Of a stretch of 5,517 bases of DNA, positions 1 to 4,593 are shown piece after piece. A program made the translations under genes and the position numbers. The notes beneath the pieces were generated by a model that saw nothing but the letters and a program-made list of their open reading frames with translations, was not told the origin of the DNA and made no database searches. How positions within the stretch are numbered: the stretch's first letter is position 1; every line of letters begins with the position of its first letter. Origin of the DNA: Clostridia bacterium (GTDB lineage Bacteria > UBA6262 > WVXT01); NCBI GenBank assembly GCA_030671905.1, contig DAOVHK010000098.1, positions 1 through 5,517 of the forward strand. The letters run 5' to 3'.

Positions 1-354
1 AGTCCTCTTCCTAAAGGCCGCTCTATTACCCGTTTCATAGGTGTTTCTACTCACAGTTTAAAGGAAGCTATCAAAGCAGAAAAAGAGGGCGCCGATTATA
101 TCGGTATCGGGCCGATCTTCCCCACACCCTCCAAGCCTGAGTTAAAGCAAATAGGGCTTAACCCGGTTCGGCAAGTAAGAAAGAAGGTAAACATACCTTT
201 CTTTGCCATTGGTGGGATTGACCAGGAAAATATAGGAGAAGTTATTCGTGCAGGTGCGGAAAGAGTGGCTGTTATCCATGCTGTTTCCAGTGCTAAAAAT
301 GTGAGAAAAGCTGCACAAGAGATGAAAAAAAGAATTAAACAAGCAAAAGGTTAA
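1..354 (+). CDS. thiE: Thiamine-phosphate synthase, C-terminal part (5' end outside window)
   Basis: Partial gene: reading frame 1 is open from the first base for 117 codons and stops with TAA at 352-354. ThiE is a cytosolic TIM-barrel enzyme that joins HMP pyrophosphate to thiazole phosphate (THZ-P) to give thiamine phosphate. Visible family motifs, numbered within the fragment, are IGVSTHS (13-19), the phosphate-binding DYIGIGPIFPTPSK (32-45) and FAIGGI (68-73), followed by the late GAERVAVIHAV stretch (85-95) of the barrel. Compared with a usual ThiE of about 210 residues, roughly the first 90-95 are missing because the window begins inside the gene; there is no sign of damage. The GVSTHS motif and the neighbouring thiC favour ThiE over its TenI relative. 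It ends 4 nt before the thiC ATG, so the two are almost certainly co-transcribed and probably translationally coupled. Confidence 0.93.
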   Translation, partial: SPLPKGRSITRFIGVSTHSLKEAIKAEKEGADYIGIGPIFPTPSKPELKQIGLNPVRQVRKKVNIPFFAIGGIDQENIGEVIRAGAERVAVIHAVSSAKNVRKAAQEMKKRIKQAKG

Positions 355-358
355 ATTG

Positions 359-1690
359 ATGACACAATTGGAATGGGCTAAAAAGAAAAAAATTACCAGT
401 GAAATGAGGAAAGTTTCTCGTAATGAGAGCTTAACTCCAGAATATATACGTTCCTGTATTGCTGAGGGGACAGTGGTTATACCTGTTAATGTAAAACGTC
501 ACCAACGCAATAAGTTACGAATCATAGGAATAGGGAAAGGTTTAAGAACAAAGGTGAACGCCAACATCGGTTCTTCTCCGGATAGAGTAAATGTGGCGGA
601 AGAGAAGAACAAGTTAGATGTAGCCATTGAAGCTGGAGCAGATACTGTGATGGATCTCTCTACAGGAGGAGATATTGGAAAGATAAGAAGGATGGTTCTC
701 CAATGCTCCATACTGCCTGTAGGGACTGTGCCCATCTATCAGGTTGCCTGTGAGATTTCTCGTAAAGGTAAAAAAATCAGCAAAATGAATGTAGATCGTA
801 TCTTTCGCATAATTGAACAACAGGCTGAAGAAGGGGTCGACTTTATGACCGTTCATTGCGGAGTTACCCGGAGAATTGTGGAGACTTTAAAAAGGAATAG
901 AAGGATTACCGGGATTGTTAGCAGGGGTGGAGCGTTTCTGGCACAGTGGATAGTGGATAATAATAAAGAAAATCCTCTATATGAACAATTCGACAGACTC
1001 CTGGATATCGCCTATAAGTATGATGTGACTTTGAGCCTGGGAGATGGACTCAGGCCGGGGTGTCTTGCTGATGCCACAGATGAAGTGCAGATTGCCGAGC
1101 TTTCTGTTCTGGGAGAACTGGCAAAAAGGGCAAGAGAAAGGAATGTTCAGGTGATGATAGAAGGACCTGGACATGTTCCTTTAAATCAGATTGAAGCTAA
1201 TGTTTTGTTGGAAAAGAGTCTGTGTAAAGGCGCACCCTTCTATGTTTTGGGTCCTCTGGTGACCGATGTTGCACCAGGTTACGACCATATTGTTTGTGCT
1301 ATTGGCGGGGCGATTGCTGCTGCCTCTGGTGCCGATTTCCTGTGTTATGTTACTCCCGCAGAGCACCTTCGCCTCCCTGATGTGGATGATGTAACCGAGG
1401 GAGTAATTGCTACCAGGATTGCTGCCCATGCGGCTGATGTGGCCAAGGGAGTAAAGGGAGCATTAAACTGGGATATCCAGATATCTAAAGCAAGAGGTTC
1501 CCTCGACTGGAAAAGACAAGAAAAATTCTCTATTAATCCTAAAAAGTTCAGGGAAGAGAGGAAAAAGTCGAAACCAAAAGATGTCCGGGTTTGCACGATG
1601 TGCGGTGAGTTTTGTGCAATGAGACAGAGTAGTTTTTTGTCTAAAGAGACAAAAACATCCCCCGATAAATCCAGCCCCTGTAAAAATTGA
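359..1690 (+). CDS. thiC: Phosphomethylpyrimidine synthase ThiC (short form)
   Basis: Radical-SAM enzyme that rearranges aminoimidazole ribotide into HMP phosphate, the pyrimidine precursor of thiamine; cytosolic, with a [4Fe-4S] cluster. From ATG 359 it has 443 residues. Conserved ThiC blocks run in order: NANIGSS (67-73), MDLSTGGD (98-105), PVGTVPIYQ (120-128), SRGG (188-191), GDGLRPG (228-234), EGPGHVP (268-274), GPLVTDVAPGYDH (298-310) and YVTPAEHL (330-337). The C-terminal cluster cysteines are C412, C415 and C419, spaced CX2CX3C; the E. coli-type motif is CX2CX4C. It lacks the long N-terminal extension of the roughly 600-residue enterobacterial form. A lysine- and serine-rich tail of about 24 residues follows the last cluster cysteine. 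ATG 359 is chosen over the adjacent in-frame TTG 356 because AAAGG at 346-350 then sits 8 nt upstream. ThiC is related to the benzimidazole synthases (BzaF) of anaerobic B12 synthesis; the adjacent thiE argues for the thiamine role. Confidence 0.95.
   Translation: MTQLEWAKKKKITSEMRKVSRNESLTPEYIRSCIAEGTVVIPVNVKRHQRNKLRIIGIGKGLRTKVNANIGSSPDRVNVAEEKNKLDVAIEAGADTVMDLSTGGDIGKIRRMVLQCSILPVGTVPIYQVACEISRKGKKISKMNVDRIFRIIEQQAEEGVDFMTVHCGVTRRIVETLKRNRRITGIVSRGGAFLAQWIVDNNKENPLYEQFDRLLDIAYKYDVTLSLGDGLRPGCLADATDEVQIAELSVLGELAKRARERNVQVMIEGPGHVPLNQIEANVLLEKSLCKGAPFYVLGPLVTDVAPGYDHIVCAIGGAIAAASGADFLCYVTPAEHLRLPDVDDVTEGVIATRIAAHAADVAKGVKGALNWDIQISKARGSLDWKRQEKFSINPKKFREERKKSKPKDVRVCTMCGEFCAMRQSSFLSKETKTSPDKSSPCKN
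1634..1655 (+). other. AU-rich inverted repeat inside the thiC 3' end
   Basis: TTTTTGTCT (1634-1642) and AGACAAAAA (1647-1655) form a perfect 9-bp inverted repeat around a 4-nt AAAG loop. It lies within codons for the non-conserved ThiC tail. The stem has only two G-C pairs, so it is weak as RNA. The symmetry is seen directly; any role in mRNA stability or pausing is inference. Confidence 0.35.
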
Positions 1691-1703
1691 ATCTCAGGGG
1701 CTG
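1672..1703 (+). other. GC-rich hairpin spanning the thiC stop codon
   Basis: CAGCCCCTG (1672-1680) and CAGGGGCTG (1695-1703) form a perfect 9-bp stem with a 14-nt A/T-rich loop. The loop contains the thiC TGA stop at 1688-1690. No T-run follows (the next bases are ATTCACATAAG), so it is not a standard Rho-independent terminator. It could act as an mRNA 3'-end stabiliser, a pause site or a partial terminator between thiC and the downstream phosphoesterase gene. It ends 10 nt before the next ribosome binding site and does not cover it. Confidence 0.55.
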
Positions 1704-1713
1704 ATTCACATAA

Positions 1714-1719
1714 GGGAGG
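1714..1719 (+). promoter_or_regulatory. Ribosome binding site that decides the yfcE start
   Basis: GGGAGG is a near-ideal Shine-Dalgarno sequence. Two ATG codons follow in tandem, at 1723 and 1726. The spacing is 3 nt to the first and 6 nt to the second, which favours ATG 1726 and a protein beginning MKIGVIADTHG. Confidence 0.8.
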
Positions 1720-1725
1720 CAGATG

Positions 1726-2274
1726 ATGAAGATTGGTGTTATTGCAGACACACATGGTGATTTGAAGGGTTGGCAGAAAGTAATAGAAGAAATTTTTTCT
1801 GATGTGGATATGATTATTCACGCCGGAGATCTATTCAATTACGGGCCCAGGAATCCCATGCCTGAAGGGTTTGCTCCCGGAGATTTAGTTCAGGAGATGA
1901 ATGGGTTAGAGATTCCCTTGGTGGTGGTGCGGGGAAACTGCGATTCAAACGTTGATGGGTCTGTGGTCAATTTTCCTGTGCAGAACCCGTTTGCTTTAGT
2001 TCAGCTGGGTTCCCTCAGGATTATAGTGAACCATGGGGATAAATTGAGTGATGAGGAAAAAGTTAACCTTGCCAAGAGATGGCGCGCCAATATTTTTATC
2101 TCTGGTCATACTCACCGACCGAAATTAGCCAGGGAGGGAGACGTAGTATTTTTAAATCCAGGCAGTCCCTCTTTGCCCAAGGAGAATCCCACAGTAGGTT
2201 TAGTTGAAGAGACGGATGGTGATGTGGAGATAAAAATTATTGATGTAGAAACAGGCAAGGTGATGATGGAATAA
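1726..2274 (+). CDS. yfcE: YfcE/MJ0936-type metallophosphoesterase (phosphodiesterase)
   Basis: A 182-residue single-domain calcineurin-like phosphoesterase, about the length of E. coli YfcE (184). All metal-binding blocks are present: D8 and H10 in DTHGD, D35 in AGDLF, N71 in GNCD, H103 in NHGD, and H128 and H130 in GHTH. The stretch after the second block, NYGPRNPMPEGFAP (38-51), is characteristic of YfcE rather than of other small phosphoesterases, and LNPGSPSLP (143-151) is the usual C-terminal family block. YfcE-type enzymes bind two divalent metals and hydrolyse phosphodiester test substrates in vitro; the natural substrate is not known. No signal peptide or membrane segment is visible, so it is probably cytosolic. 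It starts 35 nt after thiC with its own strong ribosome binding site, so co-transcription with the thiamine genes is possible but no shared function is implied. The family call is firm; the physiological role is open. Confidence 0.93.
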   Translation: MKIGVIADTHGDLKGWQKVIEEIFSDVDMIIHAGDLFNYGPRNPMPEGFAPGDLVQEMNGLEIPLVVVRGNCDSNVDGSVVNFPVQNPFALVQLGSLRIIVNHGDKLSDEEKVNLAKRWRANIFISGHTHRPKLAREGDVVFLNPGSPSLPKENPTVGLVEETDGDVEIKIIDVETGKVMME

Positions 2275-2276
2275 AG

Positions 2277-2390
2277 GAGATGAAGGGATAGTTATCGGAG
2301 TCGCTCGGTCAGAAAAACCTCGCTCAAAATCCGCCAGCGCTCACGCGAAACCTGGCGGATTAGAAGCTCCTGTAACTATCCCTTCATCTC
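2277..2390. repeat. 114-bp nested palindromic element (MITE-like or structured RNA)
   Basis: This fills most of the gap between yfcE and cinA. The outer arms 2277-2294 (GAGATGAAGGGATAGTTA) and 2373-2390 are perfect reverse complements over 18 bp. After a short interruption the stem resumes with GGAGT (2297-2301) against GCTCC (2366-2370). Inside, AATCCGCCAG (2328-2337) pairs perfectly with CTGGCGGATT (2352-2361) around a 14-nt loop. A weaker hairpin is possible at 2303-2323 (GC and GGT against ACC and GC). The motif CGCTC occurs three times, at 2302, 2321 and 2338. The whole would fold as a three-way junction in RNA or a cruciform in DNA. There is no coding frame and no T-run after it. Both flanks show AG (2275-2276 and 2391-2392), which could be a 2-bp target duplication but is too short to prove insertion. 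A dispersed palindromic repeat is the simplest reading; a cis-acting RNA is the alternative. Confidence 0.8.
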
Positions 2391-2406
2391 AGGGTGTTAA
2401 AAGGTT

Positions 2407-2420
2407 GGGATAGTTAGGAG
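2407..2420 (+). repeat. Third partial copy of the palindrome end sequence
   Basis: GGGATAGTTAGGAG repeats the left-arm core at 2285-2300 in direct orientation, with the two bases TC missing between GTTA and GGAG. It is also the reverse complement of the right-arm region 2367-2382, apart from two bulged bases there, so the right arm could pair with it instead of with the left arm. It lies 4 nt before the cinA ribosome binding site. It may be the remnant of a second element or an alternative pairing partner. Confidence 0.65.
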
Positions 2421-2424
2421 TGGT

Positions 2425-2430
2425 GAGAGG
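2425..2430 (+). promoter_or_regulatory. Ribosome binding site of cinA
   Basis: GAGAGG lies 5 nt upstream of the cinA ATG at 2436 and supports that start. It lies directly downstream of the repeated GGGATAGTTAGGAG segment, so any structure formed there could affect access to it. Confidence 0.65.
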
Positions 2431-2435
2431 TAGAA

Positions 2436-3728
2436 ATGAAAGTGGAGTTGGTCTCCGTTGGTACGGAGCTATTGAAGGGGAAGATTAATACTGATAATGC
2501 TTATTTGGGCGAGAAGTTAGACAGCATTGGATTGGCCATAGACAGGGAGACTACGGTGGGTGATAGTCGAGAAAAGATTGAAAGCGTCCTTCACGAGGTT
2601 TTAAGCAGGTCTGATATAATAATCACCACTGGCGGGTTGGGTCCAACATTTGATGATTTAACCCGGGAGGTTATGGCTAAGGTGTTAAAGAAAAAACTGG
2701 CCTTCGACGGGGAAGTGATGCACCAGATTGCTGCCCATTTTGCAAAGAGGGATCTGGAAATGCCCAAAGATAACGAAAAGCAGGCTTATATTATTGAAGG
2801 TGCTAAAGTCATTCCCAATAAGGTGGGCACCGCTCCGGGAATGGTCGTGGAAAGGAGAACTGAGACCGCTTCGAAATCGAAAGTTCAAAAAGTGAGTGTT
2901 ATAATTATGTTACCCGGACCTCCTCGAGAGATGAAACCTATGGTAGAAGAGGTTGTATTGCCGTATCTCAAGGAGAGGTATGAGCGAAAAATATTAAAGA
3001 AATGCGTTCTCCATATTTCTGGGCTGACGGAGTCTGCCGTTTATGAGAAAATTAAAGAAGTGGTGGAAATTGAACGGAGGATGGAAGGTGGAATTTTAAG
3101 GTTTTCTATATTAGCCCATCTTACAAAGATAGATGTGGAGATTTCAGGGGAAGGTGAGAACGAGTTACTCGTTGATGAAATGCTGCACAAGGCAAGGCAA
3201 GAAATTTACGATTGTCTGGAAGACTACATTTATGGAGAAGATAAAGATACTTTAGAGAGTGTGGTGGGTGGGTTACTGCTTAGTAAGAGATTGACCCTGG
3301 CAGTGGCTGAATCTTGTACTGGCGGATTGATTGGTGATAGAATTACCGATGTTGCTGGAAGTTCTGTATATTTTAAAGAAGGAGTTGTGGCTTACAGTAA
3401 CGAAGCGAAAAAGAGAGTTTTGGGGGTTAAAGAAGAGACTGTAAACGAATTTGGCGCGGTTTCCCAAGAGAGCGCATTGGAAATGGCCAGAGGGGTACAG
3501 AGAATTAGCGGAACGGATATAGGTTTGGCTACTACGGGGATTACCGGACCTACTGGAGGAACTGCTAAGAAACCGGTAGGCTTGGTCTACGTAGCTCTGG
3601 TGTGGCCTAAAATGGGTGTGGAGTTATGCAGAGAGTTTCGCTTTAATGGCAAAAGGAAAGAAATAAAAGAAAGCACAGCGGCAAACGCGCTCGATATTTT
3701 AATAAGGGCGTTAAAGGAAAAAGATTAG
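2436..3728 (+). CDS. cinA: CinA: MoCF-like pyrophosphatase fused to PncC-type NMN deamidase
   Basis: A 430-residue protein with the standard CinA architecture. Residues 1 to about 170 are the MoCF-like domain (COG1058), with SVGTELL (7-13), TTGGLGPTFDDLT (64-76) and PGPPREM (160-166). A middle linking domain spans about 175-255. Residues from about 270 to 428 are the amidase domain, with AESCTGG (291-297), including the expected nucleophile S293, and TTGITGPTGGT (366-376). In characterised relatives the C-terminal domain deamidates nicotinamide mononucleotide to nicotinate mononucleotide in pyridine-nucleotide recycling, and the N-terminal domain hydrolyses ADP-ribose. The historic name, competence-induced, does not imply competence here. 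All key motifs are intact. One oddity is a polar stretch at about residues 140-152 (RRTETASKSKVQK), in a loop that is usually shorter. The protein is cytosolic, with no signal peptide. The gene follows the palindromic gap and precedes a GAF-ANTAR gene by 27 nt, likely in one transcript. Confidence 0.96.
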   Translation: MKVELVSVGTELLKGKINTDNAYLGEKLDSIGLAIDRETTVGDSREKIESVLHEVLSRSDIIITTGGLGPTFDDLTREVMAKVLKKKLAFDGEVMHQIAAHFAKRDLEMPKDNEKQAYIIEGAKVIPNKVGTAPGMVVERRTETASKSKVQKVSVIIMLPGPPREMKPMVEEVVLPYLKERYERKILKKCVLHISGLTESAVYEKIKEVVEIERRMEGGILRFSILAHLTKIDVEISGEGENELLVDEMLHKARQEIYDCLEDYIYGEDKDTLESVVGGLLLSKRLTLAVAESCTGGLIGDRITDVAGSSVYFKEGVVAYSNEAKKRVLGVKEETVNEFGAVSQESALEMARGVQRISGTDIGLATTGITGPTGGTAKKPVGLVYVALVWPKMGVELCREFRFNGKRKEIKESTAANALDILIRALKEKD

Positions 3729-3742
3729 ACGAGGTTATCGTC
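3728..3742 (+). other. Small hairpin between cinA and the GAF-ANTAR gene
   Basis: GACGA (3728-3732) and TCGTC (3738-3742) form a perfect 5-bp stem with a GGTTA loop, beginning at the last base of the cinA stop codon. No T-run follows. Its size resembles the short hairpins ANTAR proteins bind, but the loop has five bases and does not match the known A-x-x-G-x-x hexaloop, so no role is assigned. Confidence 0.35.
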
Positions 3743-3755
3743 AAGAAAGAGTAAC

Positions 3756-4481
3756 ATGAAAACAAGAGTTAGAAAATTGGAAAGTAAAGATAGGTCTTAC
3801 AGTAAGCAGATAGAAGCACTCTCCAGGATAAGCAAGGCAATCTCTTCCGAACTTTATCTGGATAATATTTTGAAATTGATTGTAACTGTAACCGCTGAGG
3901 TGATGGGGTCTAAAATATGTTCCCTAATGTTATTAGATGAGGATAAGAGGGAACTAATTGTTCGAGCGACTCAGTCGATTAGTGAGGAGTATAACAAGAA
4001 ACCGAATCTGAAATTGGGAGAGGGTATCGCAGGAAGAGTTGCCCAGGAGAATAGCCCCATTAGTGTTCTGGATGTAAAGAAGGACCCTCGCTATATAAGT
4101 GTGAAGATAGCCAAAAAAGAAAAGTTATGTTCGCTGTTGAGTGTTCCCCTCAGCGTGAGGAGGAAGGCGATTGGGGTTATTAATTGCTACACTTCTTCGC
4201 CTCGCCGATTTACCAAATCGGAAATGGATGTGCTTACTACAGTAGCCAATCAGGCTGCCATTACTATTGAGAATACGGAACTTATGGTGAGGTCTAAAGT
4301 TATTCAGGAAGAGTTGGAAACTCGCAAACTCGTAGAGAGGGCAAAGGATATATTGATGGAAGAGCTGGCGATATCTGGGCAAGAGGCTTTCCGAAAAATA
4401 CAGAAACAGAGCATGAATAGCCGCAGGCCCATGCGGGAGATTGCCGAGGCTATAATTTTGGCCAGGGAGATAAAAAAATAA
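3756..4481 (+). CDS. GAF-ANTAR protein, predicted RNA-binding transcription antiterminator
   Basis: 241 residues. A short charged helical lead (1-35) precedes a GAF domain (about 38-176) with typical elements: SLMLLDEDKREL (56-67), LGEGIAGRVAQ (87-97), SLLSVPL (126-132), IGVINCY (139-145) and a closing helix VANQAAITIENT (163-174). A helix at 176-188 leads into a C-terminal ANTAR domain (about 185-237). Its marks are the A196-K-D-I-L helix, QSM (218-220) and the run SRRPMREIAEAI (222-233). ANTAR domains of AmiR, NasR and EutV bind paired short hairpins in nascent RNA and prevent terminator formation. Here the input would be a ligand or partner sensed by the GAF domain, which cannot be named; three cysteines (C55, C125, C144) lie in it. 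There is no receiver domain and no kinase beside it. Start ATG 3756 has only a weak AAAGAG upstream. The domain call is firm; the target RNA is unknown, with the leader before mnmG a nearby candidate. It ends with two tandem TAA codons. Confidence 0.9.
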   Translation: MKTRVRKLESKDRSYSKQIEALSRISKAISSELYLDNILKLIVTVTAEVMGSKICSLMLLDEDKRELIVRATQSISEEYNKKPNLKLGEGIAGRVAQENSPISVLDVKKDPRYISVKIAKKEKLCSLLSVPLSVRRKAIGVINCYTSSPRRFTKSEMDVLTTVANQAAITIENTELMVRSKVIQEELETRKLVERAKDILMEELAISGQEAFRKIQKQSMNSRRPMREIAEAIILAREIKK

Positions 4482-4484
4482 TAA

Positions 4485-4503
4485 AAAGCAGATTGCCTGT
4501 TTT
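4485..4503 (+). other. Small hairpin just upstream of the terminator
   Basis: AAAGCAG (4485-4491) pairs with CTGTTTT (4497-4503) in seven pairs, one of them G-U, around the loop ATTGC. A second, weaker hairpin is possible at 4511-4522: GAC and GTC around the hexaloop GTTGAT. Its 3' side overlaps the left arm of the following terminator. The arrangement of two small hairpins, with the second competing with a terminator, recalls ANTAR target RNAs. However, the loops do not match the A1/G4 hexaloop consensus, so this is only a candidate regulatory leader. Confidence 0.3.
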
Positions 4504-4517
4504 ACTATATGACGTTG

Positions 4518-4560
4518 ATGTCTTTTGCTCTGATGATTGGGGCAGAAGACATTTTTTTCT
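4518..4560 (+). terminator. Rho-independent terminator between the GAF-ANTAR gene and mnmG
   Basis: The left arm 4518-4531 (ATGTCTTTTGCTCT) pairs with 4539-4552 (GGGGCAGAAGACAT) in 14 consecutive pairs, three of them G-U. The loop is 7 nt (GATGATT). A run of seven T (4552-4558, the first of them in the stem), then CT, follows immediately. It ends 33 nt before the mnmG ATG. It may simply end the cinA/GAF-ANTAR transcript, or act as an attenuator in a transcript that continues into mnmG. Confidence 0.88.
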
Positions 4561-4593
4561 AACGTGAATTCAAATTGTGATGCGGAAATATTT

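Noticed and set aside
356..358. TTG as the thiC start codon
   Set aside because: ATG follows immediately at 359 and has better spacing (8 nt) from AAAGG; TTG would leave 5 nt and use a rarer start.
359..1690. Assignment as hydroxybenzimidazole synthase (BzaF) rather than ThiC
   Set aside because: The gene starts 4 nt after thiE and carries all the standard ThiC blocks; no cobalamin genes are in the window.
1723..1725. First of two tandem ATG codons as the yfcE start
   Set aside because: It is only 3 nt from the strong GGGAGG site; the next ATG at 1726 has 6 nt. The difference is one residue and cannot be fully settled.
1345..1821. A 158-codon open frame on the minus strand over the thiC end and the yfcE start
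   Set aside because: It is antisense to two conserved genes, and its translation resembles no family I recognise; it crosses both inverted repeats.
2302..2342. Three CGCTC copies as a small CRISPR-like or iteron array
   Set aside because: The repeat is only five bases, the spacing is uneven (19 and 17 nt), and the copies are better explained as parts of the palindrome's stems and loops.
3728..3742. Hairpin after cinA as an ANTAR target or terminator
   Set aside because: The loop is five bases without the A1/G4 pattern, there is no partner hairpin and no T-run.
4564..4566. In-frame GTG as a longer mnmG start
   Set aside because: It would begin 4 nt after the terminator with no ribosome binding site and add ten unconserved residues.
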